64,000 nucleotides of DNA from Ursus arctos (GCF_023065955.2 NW_026623067.1:61801944-61865943), one strand, 5' to 3'. Shown: positions 50,077 to 62,889, numbered from the stretch's first letter. Notes: generated from the sequence alone by a model not told the origin. A program made the numbers and translations.

Positions 50077-50279
50077 AAGGGTTGGCAAACTACAGCCGAC
50101 AAGCCAAACATGGCCTGCTGCCTGTTTTATAAAGTTTTACTGGAACACAGCCATACGCATTCATATGTAAATGATGGTTGCTTTTTCGCTCTGCAGTGGT
50201 AGGGGCTGAGGACTTGCAGGGCTTACCTTATTTACTATCTGGGCCCTTTACAGGAAAAGGAAAAGTTTGCTGACTCCTC
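50077..50279. mobile_element. hAT-type non-autonomous DNA transposon, copy 1
   Basis: The left end GGTTGGCAAACTAC and right end AGTTTGCTGACTCC are terminal inverted repeats. The interior contains TTTTACTGGAACACAGCCAT and TTTACTATCTGGGCCC, words of a well-known mammalian MER-type element whose exact name I do not assign. The open frame across it is not a gene. Confidence 0.75.
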
Positions 50280-51299
50280 ATCTAGGGGCACAGATGTTAT
50301 ATACTTCCTTCTCACCTTCCCTTCTCTTGATGGGAAACAAGTCCCCACAGTCTCCCATGTTTTTGAATATCTTCTGAGTAAAGGTATTAACAACTTGGCT
50401 CCTGAAAATCTTCTCAAGGATGTTTGTATAGCAAACAGCCTTTGGAAACAGGAAAATGCCTCCCTCCAGGGCAAAGTTGGGACAGAATTGCTAACAGCTC
50501 TTTATAAAAGATCGGGATCTTCTCTGTAGAGGTTCCTCTCCTGTAAGCCAACACACTGCATGTGGAGTCATCACCCGGCCTTCATCCTGTCATCCTGTGG
50601 GAACTAGGGCTTAGAGAAGAAGCACAAATGATGTTACTCTGGCTACTGCTATTGCTGTATTAAACTGCCCTTTGTCTTTGACACAGTAGTCTTGTGTCTT
50701 TCACCAGTATCCATGAAATTATCTCAGGCTAACATGTTGGCTTGCAAGTAGGGTAACATCTCATATCCTTCACATTCTTCATACCCATTTTTTTGGGGTC
50801 ACTCAACAATTCCCAGATTCACTTACTCCAAATAGCTAAAGTAACTTTTAGTAGGACTACCACAAACAGATGGGTAGGGGCAACTGCCTGAGGGGTGGAC
50901 ATGAGCTAAAAATCCAGCTTACATTCAAGGGTGCCTTTTTGGAATATGCATAGTAGCATCGTATGACCTAGTGGCTTTGCTAATGAAAATACTACTTTAC
51001 ATAGTAGAAACTATATTTTTATTTTGACTTTGCTTTATGAAAGTCCAGGCTATGATCTGATTGTTTCTGTGAGTTTAAGTATCATGATGTGTTCTGATAA
51101 CTGACAATGAGATGTCAAGTTCTAAGACACTGAAGAATGAGAATAATTAAATGTTTCAGGGTTGCTCTTATCTGGTTCACAACTAAGCGCTGCTCTTTTG
51201 GGGGAGCTTTCTCCTCAGTGTTTTACCCTGTAGGGTTATGTATGGGACTATCTGCTTCACATACCCTACTAATCTTCCAGAAATCTTGCCATGTTCAGC

Positions 51300-51520
51300 T
51301 CTTGATGGAGCTTGCATGTTCTTATGCCACCTCATGACCTGGTCACAGTTAAATGGTTCAGGAATAGACACTTGGCCCAATGAGTCCCTTGCCCAAGATT
51401 TTTGGGTTCGGTACTTGATAAGTCAAACCTGTCTCTCTCAAGTGGCTAAAATTCTGAGACTTAAAACTTTAATGTTTGTGGTCACATTTCCTTCCATATT
51501 GTTCCACGAGAAATAAAGCA
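51300..51520. repeat. Possible ancient interspersed repeat, family not assigned
   Basis: The wording CATGACCTGGTCACAGTTAA, ATGGTTCAGGAATAGACACT and TTGGCCCAATGAGTCCC resembles a common motif in old mammalian LTR or DNA repeats. Borders and class are uncertain. Confidence 0.35.
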
Positions 51521-52224
51521 AATTTCAAAGAAAAGCACAGATGAGAGACAAGAGTTCTGCTGGTATCTTTGGTTTCTATACTTCTTAAATCTAACACATT
51601 CCTGCCCTTCCTCAAAACTTGTATTTTTGTGAAATACTCCAGCATTCCTTCTAGTACCTTCCTTTTTTTTTGCTTAAACTAGTTCAAATTCACTTTCTAT
51701 CTTTTAATTTCTCCAACCAACTACTGATTGGGATTAGTCAGATTTCAAGATGCTATTTGGGGGAGCAGGGACTAAACTTCTAATGGGAGAATATGTACTC
51801 TAGCTCCTTTTCCTAAAGCCATTGTAGATATGGAATGGAGAGAACAGAGACTCAGGTATGGCCTCTAATTAGGTTTAACTACATGAATCGATCAATTCTA
51901 TAGGTCAAAACAGTTGAATTAGCAATTCATACGGTTCAACCTAAGAGTTTGCTTTGGTTCTAGACTACTTAGTCCTATCTTCCATAGGAAAGAGGAGTCC
52001 CTGATGTGGCCATGCTAACTCACTGGAGTTCTACATTGAGGTTAGAGAGCAAAACCACTGCTAATAATAAAGTATCATCTTGTCTTTCTTTGTTCTTTGA
52101 TGCTGTGTCTCCCACAGGCATCTTGGGGAAAAGGTGGTCTTGTCTAAGAACTGGGTATTCCAAGGCTCCCTGTCCATAAGATTATCACTATTTCAAATGC
52201 AAAGTAACTACTAATCATTAACTT

Positions 52225-52400
52225 ACTCTTTCAACTAACATTTATTGAGTTAGTTGTGCCAACCACTACAACTAAGGGGTATGATACAGAGACAGAGTAT
52301 CCCAGTCCCCACAGAGTTTATTTTAGCTGGGGAGAACTATGTAAATCAACCAGTGTGATAAATGCCATGACAGAGATAGACTTAGTACACTAAGAAAACA
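52225..52400. repeat. Old L2/MIR-like repeat fragment
   Basis: The sequence AACTAACATTTATTGAGTTA, then GATACAGAGACAGAGTATCC and AAATGCCATGACAGAGATAG, follows the order of a frequent old mammalian repeat next to the L2 copy. Confidence 0.45.
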
Positions 52401-52479
52401 CAAAAGTCATAGCGGGCACGTAAGGGAGAGATCAGGGAGGAGTCCATAATTACATGAATGAACTAATAAGTAAAATCTG

Positions 52480-53100
52480 ATCACTTCTCATTACCTCTAC
52501 TGTTACCATCCTGGTCTGATTCACCAGCATCTCACATCTGGATTATTCCAGCCTTCTAAGTGGTCTCCTTAATTGTACTCTTGTACCCTACTGAGCACAG
52601 ATTGAACACAAGAGCCAGGATGAACCAGTTAAAATAAAGTTACATCATGTCACCCCTCTGTTCAAAATCTTCCAATGGCTACCAATTTCACTGAGCGTAA
52701 AAGCCAAAAATTCTTATAAAGGTCTGTAAGGCCCCATATGGCCTGGCCCCTGCTGTTTCTTTGACCTCATTTCCTGTTACTGTTGAACCCATGACTTACT
52801 CCACTCTAGCCACCCTGATTCCCTTGCTATTTCTTCCACACACCAGTAATGCTCCCACTACAGGCCCTTGGCAATGGTTCCCTGGAATGTACTTCCTGCA
52901 CATACTCACAGTGACTCAGTTCTGATTCATCTTTGCTCAGATGTAACCTTTTTAATGAGGCTTAACCCATTTGCATTTCTTCCATCTGATTCCCTTTTTC
53001 TTCTTCTATAGTCACTTAATACCTTCTCTAACACCACATAATTTGCTTATTTGTTATGTTTATTATGTCTCCTTATTTATTCCCTACTTTTATGTTCAAT
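52480..53100 (+). mobile_element. LINE-2 fragment, plus strand
   Basis: Good resemblance to the L2 ORF2/3' region: ATGTCACCCCTCTGTTCAAA, TCTTCCAATGGCTACCAATT, AAGGCCCCATATGGCCTGGC, CCACTCTAGCCACCCTGATT and AATGAGGCTTAACCCATTT. About 600 bp, degraded. The best preserved L2 in the window. Confidence 0.85.
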
Positions 53101-55142
53101 GTGTAAAGCATAATTTTACCCATTTTCAGAATTCAAAGCATAATTTTACTATTTTAAATGATTATAGAGGTTTGCAGATAATATACCTCTAGTGTTGGTC
53201 ATAACTATACTTTATTTGATGCTGGGTGCTCAATTATAATACTGTTCTACAAATACTACAGTCTTATAGGAGGAGCATACTCTGGTGAAAAGTGGAGATT
53301 AGCAATATTAATATCTGTTGGTTTTAGGATATGACTTGGTTAGAAATTTTCTATTATGTGTACTGTAATTATAAACAAATAAAAAGATACCATATTTCTT
53401 AAAGGCACACACAAAGAACAACTTAGTAATTAGAAGGACTTCTATGATACAATCAATCAGTCTCAGATTATGTTTTGGATAAAAGCATTACTTCCCATTT
53501 AATATTAAAACTTGTAAAAAAACTTGTATAACAGGATACTATAAAAGACAATATTTGAAAACATTAGTTTTGATTTAATTATTTAACTATAATGTTCAAA
53601 GAATTAAAAAGCTAGCTGCATTATAAGCAAATGATATGGTTTATCCTCACTACAATTCTTGAGGAGGTAATTAGTTCAGTAACTGTAATAACTCTAAAAT
53701 AAAAAGCCTCCTTCCAGAGTTAACAGAACAAAAAGCATCAAGTTACAATGAGATAATCCTCTACAAATCTTTACACAGCATATGTTTAAATAATAAAAGT
53801 CATTTGTGTACTTTTAGATGGTTTATGAAAATAACCAATCAATTCTGCAGACACAACATTATTTCTAAAGGAAATCTATGTGACTCATGATGCCTGTAGA
53901 TACACAGAGACAAACCACACATATTTTATCAGTTTATTACAGTAAGCAAATAAGCGTGGAATGAGAGTGCACATAACTGTCTACTTAGCGCTTACTGAAA
54001 CATTTATAAGAGCTGTTATCTCCCTAATAACAGACAGACAGCGTGCAATTTTAGAGAGGAGAAAAGCTTCATATTTTTTAACACTTCACTAAAAAGTAAC
54101 TGAAGAGTGTAAAATGAAAAATACTCTGTGCAGTTAGCTGGTAATGGACCATATTATCAACTCAAGTTAGATTTATAGGATACAAACTAGTCGCTAATAG
54201 TTATTTTATGACATAGCATGTCTGCTTTTTTTTGAGATTATTAAGATTAAAGTTGTAAAACTTCTTTTGAACATAGCCGTTCAAAATGATTGAATTATAA
54301 AATTTAAATGAGAATTGAAAAATACAACATGGAATATCAAGTAAGTGCCTAAGAATAAACCTTGTTCAACATTTGCATTACTATTTCAAAGATAACACTT
54401 CCATGTAAAGCTTTATAAAAACAATGTTTTTCAGCTTTTTATGCTTTAATCCACATTTAGTCAGTTAATCATTTTTAAGTATTATCAATCTATTCTGTTT
54501 TTGGACTTCAAAAATATGAAGATCTGCAGTATATAAAATGCTCTCTTTGTATCTGGTTTTGTTTGGTTTATTTTATAGCAGTATCTATTTAGATTAATGA
54601 TTTATGAAAATGACTGGAAAATAGGTACAACAGAGATACAGTTTCATGTATAAAATTGGTATTTTAACCAATATATGTCTCAAGTGATGAGCTGTAATGC
54701 AGAAAGCTACAGTATTGTCTTTTTTACTCAGTAAACTAGAAAGTAAATCTACTTTACCTTTAACCCATAGTATTGACACCAGTACCTAGTAAAGAATAAA
54801 AAAAAGTGGGGGAAGCAAATTTTCTTAACTCTTAGCTCTAAGTATAAACATATACTCAAAGAAATACATGTCCATTTTCCATCAAATATTGCTTTAAATA
54901 AATTCTTTATAATCCTAAAGATGACCTCCTCCTTACATATGTAAATTTGGGTATTCTAGGAAGTAATCATGTTAGTTTCTCATATTTTATTTTCCTAACC
55001 AATACATATTGTGAAAAACATGAGACTTTTTACCTCTTCATTTTGCTAATAATATATATTATAAAAAACATATTTGCAGAAAGATCTGAATACATTATCA
55101 ACAAACATTTAATGAGTACCTTACTTCATGCATGGTGTTAAG

Positions 55143-55333
55143 CAGGCATCAGCAAATTCAACCTGTGGACCAAATCCAGTCTACTGTCATTGGGATACAG
55201 CCATATTCCTTCATTTATATATTGTCTTATGCCTGCTTTGTACTACAGTGGTAGAGCTGAGTGGCTGTGGCCTGCAAAGCTGAAAATATTTACTACCTGG
55301 CCCACCACAAAAACGTTTGCTGACCCCCTATTA
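55143..55333. mobile_element. hAT-type non-autonomous DNA transposon, copy 2
   Basis: Same family and orientation as 50077-50279: GCATCAGCAAATTCAACC start, GGACCAAATCCAGTC, GGATACAGCCATATTCCTTC, AAAATATTTACTACCTGGCC and AACGTTTGCTGACCCCC end. Confidence 0.75.
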
Positions 55334-56222
55334 CGGGATATATTCAGTTTATATGGGTATTGAGATAAGGGGGAGATTATAATAACATCCTATTCTTTCC
55401 CTTCTCCAAATCTGTAAGTAAATCTATAATAAACCTATAACCTTCAATGTCAATACATTTAACGCTTTTTATAAATTTAAAATCCAGATGCACATGATCT
55501 TTTACTTACCACTTTCATGGAAAAATAGTTTCAGAACCATGGATAAAGATATGTCATTCTATTCTTAGATATGTTCTGCTATTCTTTTTTTATTTCCTTT
55601 CTGACATTTGGTTTAAGGGCACTAACAAAAATAAAACTGAATCTGGTTTTCAAAGAGTTCAGCAAAAACGGTTCCAATACTTGATCACAATGACTTTCAT
55701 TAGAACCAGAATATTTTATGTAAGTACAAAACAATTACGTATTGTTATCTAATAGATGTTACCTAATATAAATTTGATCTCAGTAGTTCTACTGCTTTCT
55801 CTGATATCAGTGACATAAGACGAAAAAGAAAATGTTAGTGCCCTCTTTCATTGTAACCAAGCTCAGAACCTTGCATTATCTTTGATACCCTCTCTACTTC
55901 CAACAATTAGTTGACAAGTTTGATGTCTTATATTCATTTCCTTCCTTCCTGTCTGTCTACCACCAGCTTAGTTCAGGTCATCATTTACACTTGAAACATT
56001 AAAAAAAATGTTTATTTAAAATAGCAAAAGTAATGCATGTTTCTTATTTCAAACTGTGTGGACAAATAAGTAAAATCCTTCCCAGACTGAACCATAATTA
56101 ATAATTTGGTGTCCTTCCTAATCTTTTGCTCCCTTCTTCTGCTTGCCCATGCAACTTGGTCTCCTGTCTTTAGATTCCTTATACTCCAATCTGTACCACA
56201 CACTCCTGTAAAAATCATTTCC

Positions 56223-56405
56223 TGGGATGCCTAGGTAGCTCAGGCAGTTAAGTGCCTGACTCTTGATTTCAGCTCAGGTCATGGTCTTAGGGTCGTGAGA
56301 TCGAGTCCCACACTCGGCTCCATGCTCAGCAGGGAGACTGCTTGAGATTCTCTCTCTCCCCCCCCTCTGCTCTCCCCCCTCTCAAATAAATAAATAAATC
56401 TTAGG
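56223..56405 (+). mobile_element. CAN-SINE, plus strand (older subtype)
   Basis: The head GGGATGCCTAGGTAGCTCAG is followed by the B box GAGATCGAGTCCC, a C-rich body and AAATAAATAAATAAATC tail. The flanks AAAAATCATTTCC and AAAAATCATTTTC form a near-perfect duplication. Confidence 0.92.
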
Positions 56406-56459
56406 GAAAAAAAATCATTTTCTTAAAGTGTACCTCCCTTATTTGCTCAGTGAACTCTG

Positions 56460-56605
56460 GTGGAAAGTGCCAGGCTTTGAAGCTAAACAGACAAGAGCTG
56501 AAACTCTGGCTGTGCAATGCTTACCTAACTAACCCCATGACACTAGAAAAGTTACACTCTAGGAACTTCAATTTTCACATCTGTGAAATGGAGAAACTAC
56601 TGCGT
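56460..56605 (+). repeat. MIR fossil
   Basis: Nearly the full MIR order in plus orientation: GTGCCAGGCTTTGAAGC, GAGCTGAAACTCTGGCTG, AAAAGTTACACTCTAGGAAC and TTCACATCTGTGAAATGG. Confidence 0.75.
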
Positions 56606-57395
56606 ATCTTTCAAGTTGAAACCTAGGTTGAACACTAAAACAAATTTGGAGGAGTGAAGGGTCTGAGGAACATAGAAGACCCAAGTAAGAAAGTAAGATA
56701 AGACTTTAGAGTTGAAATAAGTGTGTGTGGCTAAAATCCAGTACGGGTGAAAGTTACCAGAACCGAACAGATGAAGTTACCAGAACCTCTGTGAGGTTAC
56801 AGAGGCATGGGTTGTTAATGTGTACATGGAGATCTCCCAGATGATGGTGGGCTGGAGAAATGGTGTCTAAGATGCCAAGATTTTCAATGAATGTGGGTAG
56901 TGATTAAGGGATCCCAAGATGAGAATGACAAGGAAGGGAAGATGGTATAGTAAGACAGGATGGGCCCCTTAGAAGGATGGAATATGAGGACAAGGGAATG
57001 ACCCAGAAGCAACAGTTGCTTCACACAAACAATCTTGCTGGTAATAAATGATTTCATCAAAGACAGAATTACGGAGTATTATGAGTGAGGTCGTGCTGAG
57101 AATATTTCCAATAGGACAGCAAGATCCAAATGGTAATTCCCAGAGAAAAACTAGGCTATATAACAGTACTTTGTAAAAGTACATGAGAGAAATTAGTAGC
57201 TGTTCTACATATCTTACAGTTGGGACCACTGCATCTAAATACTGGCTTTGCTGCTTCCACTTAAATGAACTGTAACTCAGGGGACAGAGGGTTATGGATC
57301 TCATCTAGGTGAAGTCCTAGAGGAAGGAAAAGAAGTATCTTAGTTGATGTACAAATTGAAAAGGCAGTGTTATTATGGCTACTTAAATTTTAAAT

Positions 57396-57597
57396 GTTTT
57401 TATTTTTTTAATTTTTAAAAAATATTTATTTTTGAGAGGGAGAAAGAGTGGGGGAGAGGGGGAGAGGGAGAGTGAATCACGAGCAGAGTCCACACTGAGT
57501 GCGGATCCTAACGCAGCACTCGATCCCACAACCCTGAGATCAGGACCTGAGCTGAAACCAAAAGTTGGGTGCTCAACCTACTGTGCCATCCAGTGCC
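57396..57597 (-). mobile_element. CAN-SINE, minus strand (diverged)
   Basis: The tail complement AAAAAATATTTATTTTTGAG is followed by GA-rich sequence, body and an eroded head (CTGTGCCATCCAGTGCC). ATGGCTACTTAAATTTTAAA before and ATGGCTACTTTAATTTTAAA after are a long target duplication. Confidence 0.88.
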
Positions 57598-58179
57598 ATG
57601 GCTACTTTAATTTTAAATAAGAGGTCCCTCTAGGGATGCCTTCTTTGAAACTGGTAGAGGGAAAAAGCATCCTTTTATATTGTAGATGCCAGTCAGATAT
57701 ACCATAAATTGCTGAGGAAGTCCTAACATAGAATGAAGATGGGGAAATAGGTCCTTTGAGACCATAAAAACATGCACATATATTTTTTTTCTGATCTGTG
57801 CATAAATATTTTAAATCCTTCAGTGAGAAGGTAGGGATGGGAAGAAGAACTTGATTTCCCACACAGGAACCACAGAGTCTTTGGAGTCCAGGTCTGTGGT
57901 AGCAAAGCCTGCTGATGACCCAGCCTTCTCTTTGTTAAAGTCACTTTACTATGAATTTTACTGGATCAGGTCCTGGGATTGGGTTCTAGGTGACTGTATT
58001 CTGGCAAGGGTTCATGTATTCGCAGGTTATACCTATTTTTGACATGTGAACCATTTTTCTTCAGAAGCAAGGAAGGCGTTGACTTCCTTATTGTCAGGCA
58101 GAGTTACAGCCGGCAGTGTTAAGAAAGAAAACACTAGATTTTACGTTAGAAGATGTTCAAGTTATTTGATGAGAAGAAA

Positions 58180-58290
58180 ATCGTTTAAATTCTCTGAGCT
58201 TGAATTTGTAAAATAAAGGGTAACATCTAATTCATTGGATTTTAGGAGGATATAATGAGATACTGCATATGAAAGTGTTGTAGAATTTGA
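58180..58290 (+). repeat. MIR 3'-half fossil
   Basis: AATTCTCTGAGCTTGAATTT, GTAAAATAAAGGGTAACATC and GGAGGATATAATGAGATA fit the 3' half of MIR. Confidence 0.6.
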
Positions 58291-58359
58291 ACTTGTTGAA
58301 AAGAACAATGCAGAATATCCCTAAAAAAGAGTAATGAAGGTAACCTGAGGCAGCTGGAT

Positions 58360-58560
58360 GGGACACTAGACCAGATGTCAAGAGACCTGGGTTAGAGTTT
58401 CAACTTAGCCATACATTAGTGGTGAGACCTTAGCTAAACCACAACCTCGCTTAGCTTCTGTTTTTCTCTTCTGTAAAATGGGGCTAATTATACATATCCT
58501 GTCTGTTTCACTGAGTTCTTATGAGGATAAAATGAGATTGTATATGTGAAATTGATTTTT
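58360..58560 (+). repeat. MIR fossil
   Basis: Almost the whole MIR consensus order is seen: AGACCTGGGTTAGAGTTTCA, GGTGAGACCTTAGCTAAACC, CTGTAAAATGGGGCTAATTA and GAGGATAAAATGAGATTG. Confidence 0.82.
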
Positions 58561-58671
58561 AAACTGTTCAAGAAAAGGCATTATTGGGATTATTAGTAAA
58601 CTGAGTTTTCAGTCAACGTTAAAACACCAATCTGTCAGATAACATAAGGTCATCAGGTTAAAGTACATATC

Positions 58672-58712
58672 AAAAACCTGAATCACCATTGGAGAGGGGC
58701 TTTTAAAACAAT
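58672..58712 (+). mobile_element. MER5-like fragment
   Basis: CTGAATCACCATTGGAGAGG followed by GGCTTTTAAAACAATATTGC resembles the 5' part of MER5. It abuts the hairpin array. Confidence 0.4.
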
Positions 58713-58727
58713 ATTGCTGTATTTATT

Positions 58728-59023
58728 GATAGTACCATCCAAAGGCCTTTAAAAAAGTAATCCCTTCCCCCATGCCCTTTTTTTTCTCTCTGTTAGTTGT
58801 GGGTGAAGAGGACTGTTCTCTAAAAGGTTTCTAAATGATGTTGATGTTAAAAAATATAGTATCACCATTTAACAGCCTTTTAAAGAACAGTCCCTAGTAC
58901 AGTCTTTGTTAACAACTGAGGGAGGAAGGGACTATTTTTTCAAAGGCTTTTAGAGGATGTTGTTAAAAGAATATATAGTGACATCATTTAAAAGCCTTTT
59001 AAATAATAGTTCTTCTTCCCTCC
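58728..59023. repeat. Tandem array of imperfect hairpin units
   Basis: Two direct units of about 113 bp (58793-58905 and 58907-59020) are roughly two-thirds identical by eye. Part of a third precedes them (58728-58769). Each full unit is itself an inverted repeat. In the first, GGACTGTTCT (58810-58819) pairs perfectly with AGAACAGTCC (58884-58893). In the second, arms around AAAGGCTTTTAGAGGATG and CATCATTTAAAAGCCTTTT pair over about 42 bp. No coding potential. Family not recognised. Confidence 0.7.
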
Positions 59024-60057
59024 CAATTGTAATGTCCTTGGCTTTCATTTATTTTGTACTACAAGCTGAAAATGGACATGCCAACATATTATTGGCCACG
59101 GCAGGCATTTGTTGGATGGAGAACGATGTATTGCTTTTAAAAAGGTCGCTGCCCAGAAATAAATCCAATTCTTCAAGAACATAGTACCATTTCTACGCAG
59201 GATATTGCCCACCCACCTTATCACTGAGTTGTAGTGCCTCTTGCTTGTTTTCTCTGAGTTTACTGAAGATATCATGAAAACAGGAAAGAAGTCATAGCTG
59301 AGTCACTCTAAGATTTCCTGTGGCATGAATGCAGTCCTACCATCTATCCATCCACTGCTGCTTGAGTTAACTCTCCATCCAACTTACAACAAAATCTAAC
59401 TTCAGCTCCTATTCTGTCTTTATTAAACTATTTCTGCCCACTATGCCTCTCATTTTAAACTTTACTCCACCAGGAGATAGCAGTGGACACTTAGGGTTCC
59501 TTTCCACATTCAGCTCCCAGGGTCAGGAAATATTAAGTCAACCATTTGGTTTAAAGCTTGCACAAAGCCAAATAGCCGGTAAGCTCTGAGATAGGTTAGG
59601 TCTGATTATCTTTCGCATAAAAAGGAACTAGTTCCAGGGGTATAATCGCAGGTTATGAAACAATTTCTTCTTGTGTTGAGTCTTTTCAGAAAGCTGTCAT
59701 TTTAAGAACAGGAATTCCTAGACCTAAAACACTCTGTGAATAAACAAGCCTTTAACAGTCTAAAAGCACAGTCCTCCAAATATTCTGTATTCCAATTCTA
59801 AATTTTAGTGTGCTCCTTACTGTTTGCCAACCTTGCACACAGAACTCACTTGTTAGTTCTTTATAATTTACCTACATCACAATATATCATTATTTGTGAT
59901 TTACCATAGTAAATCATACGGTTTAGTTAAATATCAAACACTACTCTCAACAAATCGCTCAGTTCAAGCCCCAATTTATCCACACAACTCTTCCTGATTC
60001 TACTTCAACCCATAAAGATATTAGCCACATTCCATTTTGACATGTCCTATAATTTAA

Positions 60058-60129
60058 TTTTCATATTATTACCTGAATATAGCATATATATTCATATTTT
60101 CATATTATTACCTGAATATAGCATATATA
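60058..60129. repeat. 39-bp tandem duplication
   Basis: A 33-base unit ending CTGAATATAGCATATATA occurs identically at 60058-60090 and 60097-60129 with a 6-base spacer (period 39). A further partial GAATATAGCAT follows at 60134. Confidence 0.9.
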
Positions 60130-60386
60130 ACATGAATATAGCATTTCATGTTATATTCTTTATTCTTATGCACCATGTAAATAACAAAGTGCAAAGCCTG
60201 GACATTAATTTCTCTGCATGTTTCTGCATAATTTTAAAAAAAATATAAGTGACTTTTCTTCCCTAAAGGCTTATATGCAGTGACTCAGGTTGGAAAGCTT
60301 TTCAGCTTCCAGACCTTGAATGTGAAATGTCACCATATCTGGCAGTAGTCTCTCATTCACTCGATAAACAACACCAAAATATAAAA

Positions 60387-60426
60387 ACACACACACATAA
60401 GCACACACACACACACACACACACAC
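60387..60426. repeat. (CA)n microsatellite
   Basis: About 18 CA units with one ATAAG interruption. Likely polymorphic. Confidence 0.95.
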
Positions 60427-60735
60427 CTTGTGAATTCTGTTGCTTTAAGAGCACAAGGGAGTGATCTGTGCCGAGAATTATATTTCATAGTAAACAGTTA
60501 AATATTTTAAAAACTGAATAAAACTTCATGTCGTTTGAGATGTTTCCATTATCTATTGAGATAAACCAATATTTCACTGAGAATTACTATTACAATTTTG
60601 ATTCTAATAAATGAAAACTGGTAAGATTTTGAAATAAAAATTCTGACTTAAACATCAAAAAGATACCAATAGGAAGATATAAATATATAAAATTCAATCT
60701 CCTATGACTGACTTGAAATTTTCAAATTTCTCTTT

Positions 60736-60930
60736 TTTAAAAAGGATTTTATTTACTTATTTGAGAGAGAGAGAGAGAGCATGAGTGGGGGGAGGAGCAG
60801 AAGGAGAGAGACAAGCAGACTCCATGCTGAGCGCAGAGCCCAACACGGGGCTCAACCCCAAGGCCCTAAGATCATGACCTGAGCCAAAACCAAGAGTCAG
60901 ACGCCAAACCGACAGCCACCCAGGTGCCCC
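60736..60930 (-). mobile_element. CAN-SINE, minus strand
   Basis: Tail complement, (GA)n, body and a head complement CCACCCAGGTGCCCC are present. The flanks TCAAATTTCTCTT on both sides are the target duplication. Confidence 0.92.
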
Positions 60931-61253
60931 TCAAATTTCTCTTAATTTGAGTGGTTCTGACTACAGTTAAGTAAAACTGCTTGCCACAAATAAGAACTGC
61001 TTGGTTAGGCAGCTGGCCATAATCTCCATAGCAGGCCTCCATCTGAATTCTAGGAATAAGTGAATGACCACCATGGTACAATGAACTTCAAGATCAAAGA
61101 GTACATGCTTTTGTGTGGTGCTGGGCTCTGGGGCTCTGCGTCAGAATGACCTCCATAAATGCCATGGCCCTATCCTTTCTCCCCTCTGCAATTTGACAGG
61201 TGAAATATGAGTATCTGAGTCATCTTTCTCTTCATACAGGTTCTAAAGGTGAG

Positions 61254-61742
61254 ATGGTACATAGATTAATGGCCCCCAAAGATATCCCAAGTCCTAACCC
61301 ACAGAACCTATGAATATGTAACACCGCATGGTAAGAGGGAATTAAGGTTACTAACCAGCTGGTTTTGAGATGGGGAGATTTTCCTGATTATCCAGGTAGG
61401 CCAATGTTATCATACAGTTCCTATAAGTACAAGTTAAGAAGGCAGGAGAGTTAGTGTTAGAGTGAAGCAGTTTGAGAACAACCCAGTCAGTTTTTGGAAG
61501 ATGTAAGGGGCCATGAGGCAAGGGATATGGGCAGCCTCCAAAAGCTGGAAAAGGCGAGAAAAAGGATTCTCTCTGAGAGCCTCCAGAAGGAATGTGGCCA
61601 TGCTGACACCTTATGTAAATTTTAGCTCAGTGAAACCCATTTTGGACTTCTGACCTCCTGGATTGTAGGTTAATAATAAATCTGCAATGTTATCAACTAC
61701 CCAGTGTTTAGTAATGTATTATGGCAGCACTAGGCAACTAAT
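61254..61742 (+). mobile_element. MLT1-type solitary LTR (ERVL-MaLR fossil)
   Basis: The order is characteristic of MLT1: AATGGCCCCCAAAGATATCC, CAAGTCCTAACCCACAGAAC, CAGCCTCCAAAAGCTGG, GGAATGTGGCCATGCTGACA, CCTTATG, TTTTGGACTTCTGACCTCC and TTATGGCAGCACTAGGCAAC. This is a non-coding LTR; no internal retroviral sequence is attached. Confidence 0.85.
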
Positions 61743-62499
61743 AAAGTTAATTTTGATGTCTAGTTAAAAACTACTGTTCTAAATTCTTGTGTCATAAAAC
61801 CTATCCATGGAGTCTATAGCATTTGTTTGTTTGCGTGTATCTTTCAATGGCTCATCTGTGATCTGAGAGGTATCAAAAATTCTGCTTTCCCTATAGTACA
61901 TTCTCATTAGGTTTAAGTTTCAACTAGCATAGACACTAATAAATTTGAGTGTCCCTCAAACCTGGACAGTTATTTGTCAGAGTCATTTAGAGGACTGATT
62001 TTTTTTTTAAAAAAATCCCTTCCCCTAAATATACCTTATATACTTTTAATGATCACATTGAGTAGGTTTTGATGCATTTGGTTAACTGATAGGTACCGAA
62101 GACCAACGAAAAAAATAAAAGATGAACTGTCCTCCAAAGGCTCCAATTTAATGCACTGCTTATTATAAGACTGCCTCTTACTCTTCTTTAGTTAGTATTT
62201 ATCAGTCTTTCTGATAAAACACGCATATACAAACATTTTATATGAGTTCTATAGAAGCAAAAGAGGATTATTGTAAGTAGTACTACTCACAGACACGTGG
62301 GTGATAAGGCACAAAACAGAAGTTTCAATAGGGTAAAAGGAAGGAACAAGAGAAATATGAGAGGGTTTGGGTGGGGCAGAACAAATTTAGGATAATGAAA
62401 ACCCAGGTTAGAGAGGGAGTGGAGAGGTATTAAAAGAGCAATAACCCTAAAGAAACTCTTAAAAATGTTACTCACTCTCCCTCTCCCTCTGCCCCTCCC

Positions 62500-62663
62500 C
62501 ATCGAGCACCAGTGGGGAGGAAGGGCAGAGGACAGAAGGAGAGGGAGAAGGAGAGCAGACTCTCTGCTAAGCAGGGAACCCGATTTGGGACAGATTCCAG
62601 GACCCCGGGATCATGACCCGAGCCAAAGGCAGACGCTTAACTGACTGAGCCACCCAGGCACCC
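62500..62663 (-). mobile_element. CAN-SINE, minus strand, tail lost
   Basis: Body and head complement (CTGAGCCACCCAGGCACCC) are present. The A/T-rich tail side is missing and replaced by CT-rich then unrelated sequence near 62480-62500. Confidence 0.82.
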
Positions 62664-62889
62664 AAAAGTCAGATTTTTAAAAAGGTTACATACACTTTGC
62701 AACCATTCATGTCAAAGTTAATGTTATAACTGCTGGGATATATAATGTAGGTGTACCCAAGGATACTTATGCAACCAGGGCTATGTGGAAAAGTGGAACC
62801 ACCAGAAATATAAGCAAATGCTGCTCAGAAAAAGCTCAATTCAAGTCTGTGTTTCTATGATAGGAACATATGTAGAATGGTAAAACTCT

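Noticed and set aside
50235..50474. 79-codon minus-strand frame
   Set aside because: It begins within the hAT repeat and runs into unique intron; no family resemblance.
61205..61255. Minus-strand acidic stretch (EEKDDSDT) considered as the missing AP3B1 hinge exon
   Set aside because: It lacks a suitable acceptor/donor pair in phase 0 with the exon at 46928 and does not resemble the known hinge.
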